Source: Novipirellula aureliae
GTDB lineage: Bacteria > Planctomycetota > Planctomycetia > Pirellulales > Pirellulaceae
Assembly: GCF_007860185.1 (NCBI RefSeq)
Contig: NZ_SJPY01000006.1
Span: 488,159 to 552,158 of the forward strand
Length of the DNA stretch: 64,000 nucleotides
Reading direction: 5' to 3'
Shown here: positions 26,412 through 36,152 of the stretch, one piece after another
Numbering within the stretch: position 1 is the stretch's first letter
Layout of the letters: every line of letters starts with the position of its first letter
Notes under the pieces: generated by a model
What the model saw: the letters and a program-made list of their open reading frames with translations, nothing else
Told to the model about the DNA's origin: nothing
Databases searched by the model: none
Position numbers and translations under genes: made by a program

Positions 26412-27917
26412 CTATTCCTTTCTTGCTTGGCCTGGTTCGTCGATCATCGACTGCAGCGTCTTTTCCAACTGTTCGGCCAACTCGGGTTGTTCGCTAATCA
26501 AGTTATTGAGTTCTTCGATATCTTGAGAGTGGTCGTAGAGTTGGTAGGGCTTGTCGAACGGTCTGCTACTCGGTCGCGATCGCCCGCCTGAACCTCGCGT
26601 GGCAATGAATTTCCATTTCCCTGAAAAGAGTGCAAAAGAGCCGTTGATGGAATGCCCAATAACGGGTGCCCGTTCGTAATCGCCTTGCTGAGAAAGCAGC
26701 GAATAGAAACTGTAGCTGTCTTCGCCTGCGTCGTCGGGGATCTGTTGGCCAATGACGTCAGCGCAGGTGGCGAGGATATCCACGATACTGGTTGTGGTAT
26801 CCGATGCAAGACCGGCCTTGAACCTCCCCGGGAATCGCACAAAGAACGGCACTCGGTGTCCACCATCGAAGATGTCCGCCTTCTGTCCGCGATAGGGGAA
26901 ATTCGCATCGTGGGTCGCTGCGTGATAGCCTTGAACGGATTCGTCCGTTGTATGGTCGGCTCCATCCGCACCCACTCCTGGGTTCTCGGGCGAGTGGAGG
27001 CGTTTCATGAACGAGCCGTTGTCGCTGGTGAAAAGGATCATCGTATTCTCATCGATACCGACGTCCTGCACAGCGGCCATCACTTGCCCAACCGTCCAGT
27101 CGGTTTGAATCACATAATCGCCATACGGTCCGATCCCTGATTTCCCTTGGAAGCGTTTGGCGGGCATGACCGGCTTGTGCGGTGCTGGCAGCGGCAAGTA
27201 GATGAAAAACGGCTGCTCGGCTGCGGCCTGCTTCTTGATGTAGTCCACCGTGGTCTCGGTCAGTTGATCAAGTACCCGTTCGTGCTCGAACTCGGTTCCC
27301 GTCTCTCCGGCTCGTAAATATTCTGGGAACTCACGGTTTGGTTTCATCTCGACTGCTTCGGCATCAATCTTATCATCGTTGATGAAGACATATGGCGGGA
27401 AGTCCAATGAGGCGGTGATGCCATAAAAGCGATCGAAACCATTTTCCAACGGCCCATTGGCAACCTTGCCCGTTAGATCCAGTTTGTTTTTTCCTTGGAG
27501 TGGCAGGTCCATACCCAAATGCCACTTGCCGAAGCAAGCCGTGGTGTATCCGCTGGCCTTGAAGAGATCCGCGATCGTGAACCGCTCCGGTTCAATCAGG
27601 TGTGTTGAATAGCCATTGAGAACACCATTTTTGAGTCGGCTGCGCCAGCAGTAACGTCCTGTCACCAATCCGTAGCGTGTCGGCGTGCAAACGGCGGAAC
27701 CGGAGTGAGCGTCCGTAAACGTGACGCCCTCCTTAGAGAGTCGGTCCAGGTTCGGGGTGGGGATCTTTGAATTCGGATTGAGAGCATGGACGTCACCCGA
27801 CCCCATATCATCGGCCAAAATAATGATGACGTTCGGTTTGCCAGTGTTCGAATTGTCCGCCGCGCTGAGAATCGTGGTTGTGGATAGGACGATGAACAGG
27901 GATGCGAGCAGTCTCAT
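26412..27917 (-). CDS. Secreted sulfatase (arylsulfatase family)
   Basis: 501 residues with a signal peptide (1-20, ending LSAAD). N-terminal metal site PNVIIILADDMGSGD, then the sulfatase signature VCTPTRYGLVTGRY (about 78-91) where Cys is converted to formylglycine. Further landmarks are GKWHLGMD, PAPHKPVMP, FTSDNGSF and a GHRVPFFVRFPG block. It should hydrolyse sulfate esters, most likely of algal polysaccharides given the abundance of such enzymes in marine planctomycetes; the substrate class is not assigned. Single gene, convergent with the EEP gene. Confidence 0.95.
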   Translation of the reverse strand: MRLLASLFIVLSTTTILSAADNSNTGKPNVIIILADDMGSGDVHALNPNSKIPTPNLDRLSKEGVTFTDAHSGSAVCTPTRYGLVTGRYCWRSRLKNGVLNGYSTHLIEPERFTIADLFKASGYTTACFGKWHLGMDLPLQGKNKLDLTGKVANGPLENGFDRFYGITASLDFPPYVFINDDKIDAEAVEMKPNREFPEYLRAGETGTEFEHERVLDQLTETTVDYIKKQAAAEQPFFIYLPLPAPHKPVMPAKRFQGKSGIGPYGDYVIQTDWTVGQVMAAVQDVGIDENTMILFTSDNGSFMKRLHSPENPGVGADGADHTTDESVQGYHAATHDANFPYRGQKADIFDGGHRVPFFVRFPGRFKAGLASDTTTSIVDILATCADVIGQQIPDDAGEDSYSFYSLLSQQGDYERAPVIGHSINGSFALFSGKWKFIATRGSGGRSRPSSRPFDKPYQLYDHSQDIEELNNLISEQPELAEQLEKTLQSMIDEPGQARKE

Positions 27918-28097
27918 GTTGGTGGTTCTCGGTATTTGATTTGAATTATCGGGTCATTACTTGGTAACAAACGACGACAACCACTATAGCTGAAAAGTCA
28001 CTACATTCGAGGTAGTGGGATTCGCCAGGGGGCCGGTAGTGTCAGTCCTGGGGGCAAGCAGCCTCGACTGCCTTGGAAATGCTATTATTCACTGAGC

Positions 28098-28919
28098 GAA
28101 CACAAATGGCCGTGCGTGATGAATGGATGAGTGTGCGATTAGTGCTGATTAGTGTTCCAAATTCTCCGTTCCCTCAACTTTGAAAAAACTCAAAGTTGTC
28201 TCACTCATGTTGGCGCAGAGGGGTGCGTGATGAATGGATTAGTGTGCGATTAGTGCTGATTAGTGTTCCAAATTCTCCGTTCCCTCAACTTTGAAAAAAC
28301 TCAAAGTTGTCTCACTCATGTTGACGCAGAGGGTCAACCTTAAATTTCATCCTGGTTGAGGGGCGAATATGGTAACACTGATCTTCGCTAATCGAACACT
28401 CATTTTCCAGGCTGCCGCTCAATCGAACACAAATGTCCGTGCGTGATGAATGGATTAGTGTGCGATTAGTGCTGATTAGTGTTCCAAATTCTCCGTTCCC
28501 TCAACTTTGAAAAAACTCAAAGTTGTCTCACTCATGTTGGCACAGAGTGTCAACCTTAAATTGCATCCTGGTTGAGGGGCGAATATGGGAACACTAATCT
28601 TCGCTAATCGAACACTCATTTTCTAGGCTGCCGCTCAATCGAACACGAATGGCCGTACGTGATGAATGGATTAGTGTGCGATTAGTGCTGATTAGTGTTC
28701 CAAATTCTCCGTTCCCTCAACTTTGAAAAAACTCAAAGTTGTCTCACTCATGTTGACGCAGAGGGTCAACCTTAAATTTCATCCTGGTTGAGGGGCGAAT
28801 ATGGTAACACTGATCTTCGCTAATCGAACACTCATTTTCCAGGCTGCCGCTCAATCGAACGCAAATGGCCGTGCGTGATGAATGGATTAGTGTGCGATTA
28901 GCGCTGATTAGTGTTCAGC
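28098..28919. repeat. 216-bp direct repeat array
   Basis: Units begin at 28098, about 28209, 28425, 28641 and 28857; the last three steps are exactly 216 bp and the first unit has lost about 105 bp. Each full unit reads: GATGAATGGATTAGTGTGCG block, GATTAGTGTTCC, a 9-bp-stem hairpin (CAACTTTGA/TCAAAGTTG, for example 28175-28198), then a right block with AACACTRATC and CGCTAATCGAACACTCA. The fifth unit is split by the GxxExxY gene. Sequence 27918-28097 upstream shows nothing recognisable. Confidence 0.95.
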
Positions 28920-29393
28920 ATTTAATTCTTAACGATTATTGGGGACGTGAAGATCGTCGATGACAAAACGCTTCCATTCCAGTTCACCTTTCTTTCCAAA
29001 GTTGATGAGATAGCCGACCCGTTTGCGGGCGATTCGCATGTAATTAAACAGTTGTGCCTCATGATCCGAGCACAGTTCCTTCAACGCCTTCAACTCGACC
29101 ACGATTTCACCAAATACCAGTAAGTCAGGTCGGTACTTTGCATTGAGATGATGCCCCTTGAAGTAGATGTCGAGTTCCGCCTGGGCCACAAAGCCAATTG
29201 TCCGAAGTCCCAGTTCAACCTCCAATGCCGATTGGTAGACATCTTCAGCCATGCCGTAGCCAAGCTCGTTATAGACCTCGAAAGCGGCCCCCATCAGATC
29301 GTAGCCTTCTTGCTTCAACATAAAATAGCATCCTTATTGAGGGGCGAATGTGGGTAACACTAATCTTCGCTAATCGAACACTCATTTTCTAGG
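28857..29393. mobile_element. GxxExxY cassette bounded by halves of the 216-bp repeat
   Basis: The left end 28857-28919 matches the first about 60 bp of the 216-bp unit; the right end 29327-29393 matches its last about 65 bp (catcc...ttgaggggcgaat... CGCTAATCGAACACTCA). Between them lies a GxxExxY gene instead of the roughly 90-bp hairpin middle seen in the gene-less units. This looks like a gene-bearing parent with deleted derivatives next to it, or the reverse. Mobility is inferred; no transposase is inside. Confidence 0.65.
28929..29321 (-). CDS. GxxExxY protein (PD-(D/E)XK-like)
   Basis: 130 residues of the GxxExxY family (PF13366-type, PD-(D/E)XK superfamily). The name motif is at residues 23-29 (GMAEDVY); a nuclease-like core follows as YRPDLLVFGEIVVELKAL (Asp, then Glu-x-Lys), and the family C-terminus LFNYMRIARKRVGYLINFG is present. 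Full length and apparently intact. No activity is established for the family to my knowledge; nuclease function is inferred from fold. It sits inside repeat-derived ends, on the strand opposite to the array reading used here. Confidence 0.92.
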   Translation of the reverse strand: MLKQEGYDLMGAAFEVYNELGYGMAEDVYQSALEVELGLRTIGFVAQAELDIYFKGHHLNAKYRPDLLVFGEIVVELKALKELCSDHEAQLFNYMRIARKRVGYLINFGKKGELEWKRFVIDDLHVPNNR

Positions 29394-29464
29394 TGTCAAT
29401 TGGGGCGTCATTTGGGGCCAGCCATTTTCTTTTTGATCTATCGGTTCAATCTTGGTAGATTCGA

Positions 29465-29526
29465 GGAACACTGATTAAACCAAGGAGAGCAAAATGCCTC
29501 GACAACCTCGCTATGAAGCCGCCGAC
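29465..29526 (+). pseudogene. 5' remnant of a REP-associated transposase (RAYT) gene
   Basis: The sequence around ATTAAACCAAGGAGAGCAAA with ATG at 29494 and MPRQPRYEAADH repeats the leader and first codons of the RAYT-like gene at 40511 (MPRKPRYEVADPAE, with the same AAACCAAGGAG ribosome site). Similarity stops at about 29526, where IS256-like sequence takes over on the other strand. Confidence 0.75.
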
Positions 29527-29731
29527 CACGTTCGTCAAGGCGGTTGGCGTGCTGAGCGAGAAAGCCTTCCACTTCGGCGTCAATCGCGGCTTGAAGCATT
29601 TTGCGGGCTCCTTCACGGACCAGTTCATCCAATGGGCTTTTCTCGTCGAACTGAGCTCGGAAAGAAATCACTTCCGGATCGAGCGGCTCGTCCACTGGTA
29701 AAGCGGTTCGTTCTGTTTTAACTTGGTTCAT
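29515..29731 (-). pseudogene. N-terminal remnant of an IS256-family transposase
   Basis: From the ATG at 29731 the reading gives MNQVKTERTALPVDEPLDPE, then FDEKSPLDELVREGARKMLQ and VEGFLAQHANRLDERGRR, the typical start of IS256/Mutator-type transposases (MULE domain N-terminus). It breaks off after about 70 residues where RAYT leader sequence begins, so the catalytic DDE part is absent. The frame runs on to 29438 through foreign DNA. Inactive fragment. Confidence 0.8.
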
Positions 29732-29908
29732 GGCGTATTCCTTTGCCCACTTCGGGCCGTTGGAGGGTTGAAGTTCCAACAGGATGCGCCACCTTTTTCA
29801 TTTCTTCAAGAACACAACTTTTGATAATATCTCATTTGGATGTCCCTTTCTGGAGTTTGCAAAACCTTCTTGCGAATTCTATCCGCTTGAAGTTTCTGAT
29901 TAAACTCA

Positions 29909-30040
29909 GTGGCTACTCAGAGGGGTCGCGGAGGTACATTCCAGCTTGCCGTGGATGGTATCGTTGGCATCTCGGGCATCACGCTTGTTGCAAACTCCAA
30001 CACCTTGGCTGATGGATTTGCCTTTACAATTGCTATCTAA
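29909..30040 (+). pseudogene. Possible 3' fragment of a secreted-protein gene
   Basis: A frame of 43 codons ends GGTFQLAVDGIVGISGITLV then ANSNTLADGFAFTIAI and a stop, an alternating beta-strand pattern like the end of a surface protein. A stop just upstream (frame TTC TGA) cuts it off. It meets the convergent PEP-CTERM gene stop to stop. Could equally be chance. Confidence 0.25.
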
Positions 30041-30756
30041 AATGGGGTTTTCCGCCGACGTCGGGCGGCCAGGAGAATTCCAACGCTTGCTAATCCGATC
30101 GGCAGCGACGGTTCAGGCACGGCACTGATCGATACGTTGTCCAGCCAAATCGTCGTATCCAGACCGTCCGATTGGAGTGAATTCCCGGCTGCCATGAATT
30201 CTAACAATACCGTTCGCCCAGCCAGCGAAGAGACGTCCGTGGTGATCGTCGCAAACATACCATCATCCTGTCGGGTGGTTGCCGATCCAAGAAATTCCGT
30301 GCCGTCGTTATCGACGCTGAAAAACGAAGGAAAAACAGGGTCGCTGATCGCCAATAACGGGTCAAACGTATCTGGATCGAATAGTGTCGCTTGAAAGCTG
30401 TCCCGAACTCCGTTCGAATCAAATACTCCGTCGGTGCCAAGCCGATACTGAAACATCAGTAACATCGAGCCCTCAGGCAATGTGAACTCCTGTTGCAACT
30501 GAACCGCATCCGAACCGTCGCCGACGAGGAACTTTGCTTGGCCGTTGTCATCCGTCGGTGGATCGCCAAATAGCGGATCGACCTCCCAGCTAACAAAGAA
30601 ATCTTGAGTGGAATCGGCAGGCGTTTCAGGTTGAGAAAAGTCACCGTTACTGATCGCGGCAACAGCAAAACTCGTCGATAGGCAACACCAAGCATAAATC
30701 GTGACTTGAACGACCTGCCGGACCGAATGAGTGGTTTTGTAGAATAATTGATTCAT
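30037..30756 (-). CDS. PEP-CTERM exported protein
   Basis: 239 residues from the ATG at 30756, chosen for GGAAGG 7 nt upstream; earlier in-frame ATGs (30864, 30771) lack this. Signal peptide about 15-33. The C-terminus AVPEPSLPIGLASVGILLAA followed by RRRRK is a PEP-CTERM sorting signal (Pro-Glu-Pro, TM helix, basic end), implying processing by an exosortase. The middle (GDFSQPETPADSTQDFFVSW, TTIWLDNVSI) resembles choice-of-anchor/carbohydrate-binding-like beta domains. 83 bp after the giant CotH gene on the same strand; possibly co-transcribed. No exosortase in the window. Confidence 0.88.
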   Translation of the reverse strand: MNQLFYKTTHSVRQVVQVTIYAWCCLSTSFAVAAISNGDFSQPETPADSTQDFFVSWEVDPLFGDPPTDDNGQAKFLVGDGSDAVQLQQEFTLPEGSMLLMFQYRLGTDGVFDSNGVRDSFQATLFDPDTFDPLLAISDPVFPSFFSVDNDGTEFLGSATTRQDDGMFATITTDVSSLAGRTVLLEFMAAGNSLQSDGLDTTIWLDNVSISAVPEPSLPIGLASVGILLAARRRRKTPF

Positions 30757-30839
30757 CGCTGTGCCTTCCATCTCAATGATTGATTTGATGCGTATTGTAG
30801 TACTTAGGGTTGGAGAATGAGAACTTTGGTTTTGTTTTT

Positions 30840-33800
30840 TCAAAAGAGTGACCGTTGCAGCCAATCGAGTTCATTGAACAACATGCCATCGTCCTCTCGA
30901 CCTTCTGATACTCGGTCATCGAGACTACCACTTCCGATCCTTCGACTGGTACTTGGTTCGAAAAAATCTAGCAGTACGATGTCGGTGGCTTGATCCGAGC
31001 CAAGTGGATTCCGCTCGGCCTCGCCGAGAGTTGATGCGACCACCGCAGACGAAGGTTGCTGCGATAGTTGATTGATCACGAGCAATGCATCGAGTGCGGT
31101 GATCTCGCCATCGTTGGAAACATCGTACAACGGGCTGGCGGCCATGTTCATGATGCCAGCAATCTCCTCACCAACCAACGTTTCCTGTTGTGCTAAATGA
31201 TTGATGACGTTTAATGCATCGAGAGCGGTAACCTTCCCGTCACGATTGACATCGCCATCGAGGTTGTCGTTATGGAATGTTGGCGGGGTCCCTTCCTCAC
31301 TTGTCAATGCCAGCTGTTGGATGTTTCCATCGTCCATCGAACCACTCGACGAAACGATGCTTTGTAGCACGCCGTCAAAGTTGTAACCGGATTGCCCAGG
31401 CGTTTCGACTGCGATCACGAGCGAATCGGTGAAACCGCCGGGTGAAAGTGTTCCCTCGCCCAATATCTCGAAATACGGGGTACCGTCGCTGAGCACACCA
31501 TCGGGATTGGCGACCACCGCACCGGCAGGCTCTAAGTTCTTAATCAGCAATCGCATCGGATAGCTGAAGGTATCGGGCGTCGTGTTGACCACGAAGGCTT
31601 GGAACCCCCAGGTAGAATTTCGACGATTGAATTGCCGTCCGTATGAGCGAAGTCGGACCACTTGATCCGGGAGTGAAAGCGTATTCGTGCCTGGCGTCGG
31701 AGTCGCTGCCTCCCAGCTTGACGCGTCCGCACCCAAGGGAGAAGGATCGATCCGATTCAAAGAATTGCCGGAGCCATCGGCGGAAACGGGCCAAGGGGCC
31801 AAGTCGTCGTAGAATAACTCGTCAACGTTGATGTGTGGCGTAATCCCCGGATCATCCAATGGCGGCTCATCGGGCGATTGCAGCTTGACCACGCCGTGGT
31901 TATTGGAGAGCGAACCGGAAAAGGGACCGACCAACACAACCGTCTCTCCGATTCCAAACTGAGCTTTGAAGGCCGCGACTCGGCTTTCATTAGCCGAGTC
32001 CGATGGATCAAACGTCGTGACCACCAAACTTTGACCCGACGCCATCAATTGACCGGTCGCAAAATCGAAATCAGCTTCTCCACGAAGTCTCCAATCCGTC
32101 AGGTCAATAGTGGACCCGGTCCGGTTGGTGAGCTCGATAAATTCCAAGTCGCTGGGTGTCATCGATGGGTCCAAATCCAATGCTGCTTGGGAAACCTGGC
32201 CTGGATGGTAGTTCAACTCGCTGATCACCACGTCTGAAAATGCGAAGTCGCCATTGGTGAAGCCTAGGCTTCGATCTTGCAGCGGGACCAAACGCAAGGT
32301 GTCCGGTATCCGTCCCAATGACATGCCGTTGAAGGTCGCACCAAATTCAACGGCATCCTCTATTCGAGTGACCACGCCGCCGACGGCCTGGGTCAAGTAG
32401 ACCTCTTCGCCTTCTGCGCCATTGAGTGCGAAGCTGACTTGGCCAGGCAGTGCGGGATCGACGTTGAAATCCTCTTCGTCAAACACAACCACTTCACCAG
32501 GCTGCAATGCCGCGATGGTCGGGATTTGATACTTCAGTAATTCGTCTCCCGAATCGCTCAACCACCAACCACTAATATCGATCACCTGATCGCTAGCGTT
32601 GAGAAGTTCAATCGAATCGGATTGAGGAGCGTCCGTGTGCGAAAGGATTTCGTTGATTATGATTCCCTGGGGCGCCAAATAATCACCGCCGGGTGATCCC
32701 CCCACGACTCCGCCAACAGCCCAACGGTAGGGTTTTTCCAACTGGTCGGCGGGAGTGTTCAAGGGGTCGATAAGTGAAAGCGTCCCGCCGCTGCCGTCTG
32801 CGGCGATGGGCCACGGATCACTGTCAATATACTCAACCGCCATAATGACATTGTCGCTCTCGTCGATGATCTGAATCTCTTCGCTGCTGTTCTTCAAACT
32901 TCCGCTCCACGTGCCGAGAACCAAAATCGGCGAATCAGCGGAAGAACCGTAACGAGTCGCAAAGGATACGGCGTCTGCGACGACGACCGCGCGCTGCATC
33001 GGTGCTAGCACCACGTCATCGAACTCAAACTCGACGGCGTTCGCTAGACGTAGGCCCGAGAGAGAAATCGCTTCGCTGGCCGACGTGTTCATGACCTCAA
33101 TGAACTCGAAGTCGAAATCATCCGCGACGGATCCTGGAACCGCATCGATTTCGGCATCGGTCACTTCATGAGGATGGTAGTTGATTTCGGTGATCCTAAA
33201 ATTCGTCGCATCCGCGACTGCTCCGGCCACAACAAAGTCGGATGCCTGAAGCGCTGACCACTCGCCTTCTGTATCCACGGCCCGCGTACGAATTTGCACC
33301 GATTGGTTTAACACGATCGGATCGTCCACACTTGTAGCGCCGACCAACGCGGCATCAAAGCTAAAATCACTGCTGCCGACCGGCCCGGTTCGCTCGCCAT
33401 TCACCATACTGCGGACTTGATGCACTTCGATTGCGATGACGTTGTTGCCAACGACCAACAAGTTGGGATCCAACGTGATGCCGGTAAAGGTATTGCCGTC
33501 ATCAGCTGCCGCGTTGCTGGCACCGGTAGAGTAGTCGATCGAACCGGTCGGCATATTCATTCGAGCGGCTTCGACACCATTGATGTAGACGACCGCTCCA
33601 TCGTCCACTTTTAACTGCAATGCCAAGGCGTCAAACGCTTCGGTCACCGTGATGGTTTTCCGGAAATACGCCGTCGGAAATTTGTCGGCTGGATCGGCGC
33701 CGTACGAAATCACCGTCGCCTCATCGGACTCTCCGTAGCCAAGTTCAGCATCGCCCATCGACCATGCCGAATCATCATAGCTGGAAAATTGCCAAGCGGT

Positions 33801-36152
33801 TCCCAGGTCCGTGCCAGTATCATCATACATCCACGATGCCCCGGCGCTGACGATCTCTCGCTGGTTCGTGTGGTTGTAAAGGGTAGCGTCAGGATTCACA
33901 CTGCCGCCGGCAAGACGCGGGTCCGATCCATCGGTCGTGTAATAAATCGATCCAACGCTTGCGGAAAACGTCAATTCGCTGCCTGGATCCACTGGACCAC
34001 CAACTTGAACACCGGAATCAATCAGTGTCTTGGGCGCTTCCAAGTTAGGGTATAACCCGATTGTCTTGTAGTCATCGAGAACAAGGTCCGACCGGTCCGG
34101 AAAATACTCATTGATCAATCGGTTAATCTCAGTCGTCCACTCCGCTTCCTTGGTGTAGGGTTGCTGCGCGACGCGGTAATCACCCCAACGAGCCGATTCG
34201 CCAGCAATGGCGTCTTGCAACTCGTCCACACGAGCGTTGAATCTCGCTTGATTGGCGGCTGGAGTCAGGGCACCGCCTTCTGAAAAGTGCATGTGCAGTC
34301 GGTCTCCGAAGCGAACCACAAATTCAGGAATCTCCGACAGGTCGGCCAACATTTCGGTTGGGTCAACCATCCCACTGGGCAGAGTACCATCGACACCCTC
34401 CAACGTCCGCTCGCTGTCCCATGCGTACATTCGCCACTTGGCGTCATCAAGTCCACCGCCAGCCGCTCGCCAGTTGTTGTGGGGCTTGATATCAGAGTTG
34501 CCACCATAGGCATTGATAATCGTGAAGTCGATAAAATTGTCGACGTCCAACCGCTCGGTCACTTCATCCCAGTCTTTGGCGGCCGCCGCTGCCTGCAGCG
34601 CGTTGTAGGAATCGATCGTTCCATCAACTGGCGTCCCCCCATTGAGTGCGTCGATTCGATCGTCATCGCCGCCATGGTAGGCAGCGTAGTGTGACGCCTC
34701 GGGTCGTTCATGCACGTTGTAGACGCCCCAATACAAACCATTCAAATACAGGTTCGCATAGGTTCCACGCCCTCCATCATCATTGCCCATCGCGATCATC
34801 GAATCACGAATGAACTGATCGCGGATCATGGTTGCGCGTTCGCGCTGTTCCGCGTTATTGTGGACCCACGAATTGTTGTACACCGCCCTCAATTGCAGGC
34901 TATTGAATTCGGTTACTGCCGAACCCCCGAGCGCAGCGTTGACTGCGTCATCGAACAGCGGATAATTTAAACGTCCTGCACCGTATTCCGATCGGAATCG
35001 AAGACTCATCGAATGCTTGGGGGACGAAGTGGGAATCCGACTTGCACCGCCTGAGATTTGAAGACCCGCATCGATCTGAAATCCAGAACTTCCGTCTGCG
35101 AGTATCCATTCCACCGATGAGGCAATCTCAATATCTTCCTCTCGCGGATTGCTGTAAATACCATCGGTACCAAAGATGTCGTCGACATCCGCAGTCAGCG
35201 ATAGCGTCGGTAAATCCATGAGAGCCGTCAGGACTTCCGCATTCGCAATGTCAGGATCGACTTCGTAGTCAGCGTTCGCTGAACCCCACTTGTTCGGAAA
35301 TCCGCTTGGATCCGCAGGCTGATCCACCACGTCATTCAAGTAGAAATACGATTGAGTATCGACGTTGGTTGCCAACAAACCGGTCTTGAACGCAGCGGCG
35401 CGAAGCGTCGTCGTCGTGATCGGTACCGATGCGGTTGGCGAGGTGTTTGCACCTGCGAAAACGGCCGTTCCGTTGGACAGCGTCGGAGTACTGCCGTCCG
35501 TGGTGTAGACGATTGTCGCACCCGTTGTCGCCGAGGTCACATTCACGACGATCGGCGCCGTGTAAAAGCCACGGTCCAAACTAAACGTGGTGTCTTCCAC
35601 AAACCCCTCGACGCCCACTCCGTTGACTGAGCCCGGCGTTGGAGTGGAAAAGTATCGATGAGCATTCCCGGATACAACGGACGGATCAATCCCGTAGGAG
35701 ATGTCTTGAAACTGTTCGGGATAGTCACTTGTCGCGGAACCAAACTCGTTGGCAACTTGACCATCGGGGCGAACCAAGGCAAGGTACTCGCCATCCGCAC
35801 TGAGTTTGAAATTCGTGTGAAGTTCACCGCTCGACGGTTCGGGTGTGCCATCGCCAGATGCAAACACCACCAAGAATTCCCCCGCCGCCAATTCCGATTG
35901 CGGTGTGTCGGGGAACGTCCATTGATCCAATTCATCAGCGTCATCGGTCAAGGACCAACCTTCGAGGTCACCCGCCATGTCACCGATATTTCGAATCTCA
36001 ACCCAATCCGATGATCGACCATAGCTGTCGGTCAAAGAGGAACCATTGGAAGCAAGGAACTCGGTGAGTTGAAAGTCGGCCGCCAGCAATTGGCGTTTTT
36101 CGAGTGTTTCCAGTCGACGGAGTCGGGTCTTCTTCGGTCGCAAGCGGGGCAT
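30840..36152 (-). CDS. Giant extracellular lamin-tail/CotH/dockerin protein
   Basis: 1770 residues from the ATG at 36152, which starts MPRLRPKKTRLRRLETLEKR followed by QLLA, the N-terminal planctomycete extracellular motif; longer in-frame starts lack it. Order of domains: lamin-tail (about 28-170, DWVEIRNIGDMAGDLEGWSL), chitobiase-type beta domain (IVYTTDGSTPTLSNGT, about 215-290), CotH-like kinase domain (about 320-640, LYWGVYNVHERPEASHYA), a second chitobiase-type domain (IYYTTDGSDPRL), a jelly-roll segment, three further lamin-tail domains, and a dockerin-like pair of calcium repeats near 1635-1700 (DGDVNRDGKVTALDALNVIN, YDVSNDGEITALDALLVIN). Secreted and probably surface-associated. No cohesin gene in the window. 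Confidence 0.9.
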   Translation of the reverse strand: MPRLRPKKTRLRRLETLEKRQLLAADFQLTEFLASNGSSLTDSYGRSSDWVEIRNIGDMAGDLEGWSLTDDADELDQWTFPDTPQSELAAGEFLVVFASGDGTPEPSSGELHTNFKLSADGEYLALVRPDGQVANEFGSATSDYPEQFQDISYGIDPSVVSGNAHRYFSTPTPGSVNGVGVEGFVEDTTFSLDRGFYTAPIVVNVTSATTGATIVYTTDGSTPTLSNGTAVFAGANTSPTASVPITTTTLRAAAFKTGLLATNVDTQSYFYLNDVVDQPADPSGFPNKWGSANADYEVDPDIANAEVLTALMDLPTLSLTADVDDIFGTDGIYSNPREEDIEIASSVEWILADGSSGFQIDAGLQISGGASRIPTSSPKHSMSLRFRSEYGAGRLNYPLFDDAVNAALGGSAVTEFNSLQLRAVYNNSWVHNNAEQRERATMIRDQFIRDSMIAMGNDDGGRGTYANLYLNGLYWGVYNVHERPEASHYAAYHGGDDDRIDALNGGTPVDGTIDSYNALQAAAAAKDWDEVTERLDVDNFIDFTIINAYGGNSDIKPHNNWRAAGGGLDDAKWRMYAWDSERTLEGVDGTLPSGMVDPTEMLADLSEIPEFVVRFGDRLHMHFSEGGALTPAANQARFNARVDELQDAIAGESARWGDYRVAQQPYTKEAEWTTEINRLINEYFPDRSDLVLDDYKTIGLYPNLEAPKTLIDSGVQVGGPVDPGSELTFSASVGSIYYTTDGSDPRLAGGSVNPDATLYNHTNQREIVSAGASWMYDDTGTDLGTAWQFSSYDDSAWSMGDAELGYGESDEATVISYGADPADKFPTAYFRKTITVTEAFDALALQLKVDDGAVVYINGVEAARMNMPTGSIDYSTGASNAAADDGNTFTGITLDPNLLVVGNNVIAIEVHQVRSMVNGERTGPVGSSDFSFDAALVGATSVDDPIVLNQSVQIRTRAVDTEGEWSALQASDFVVAGAVADATNFRITEINYHPHEVTDAEIDAVPGSVADDFDFEFIEVMNTSASEAISLSGLRLANAVEFEFDDVVLAPMQRAVVVADAVSFATRYGSSADSPILVLGTWSGSLKNSSEEIQIIDESDNVIMAVEYIDSDPWPIAADGSGGTLSLIDPLNTPADQLEKPYRWAVGGVVGGSPGGDYLAPQGIIINEILSHTDAPQSDSIELLNASDQVIDISGWWLSDSGDELLKYQIPTIAALQPGEVVVFDEEDFNVDPALPGQVSFALNGAEGEEVYLTQAVGGVVTRIEDAVEFGATFNGMSLGRIPDTLRLVPLQDRSLGFTNGDFAFSDVVISELNYHPGQVSQAALDLDPSMTPSDLEFIELTNRTGSTIDLTDWRLRGEADFDFATGQLMASGQSLVVTTFDPSDSANESRVAAFKAQFGIGETVVLVGPFSGSLSNNHGVVKLQSPDEPPLDDPGITPHINVDELFYDDLAPWPVSADGSGNSLNRIDPSPLGADASSWEAATPTPGTNTLSLPDQVVRLRSYGRQFNRRNSTWGFQAFVVNTTPDTFSYPMRLLIKNLEPAGAVVANPDGVLSDGTPYFEILGEGTLSPGGFTDSLVIAVETPGQSGYNFDGVLQSIVSSSGSMDDGNIQQLALTSEEGTPPTFHNDNLDGDVNRDGKVTALDALNVINHLAQQETLVGEEIAGIMNMAASPLYDVSNDGEITALDALLVINQLSQQPSSAVVASTLGEAERNPLGSDQATDIVLLDFFEPSTSRRIGSGSLDDRVSEGREDDGMLFNELDWLQRSLF

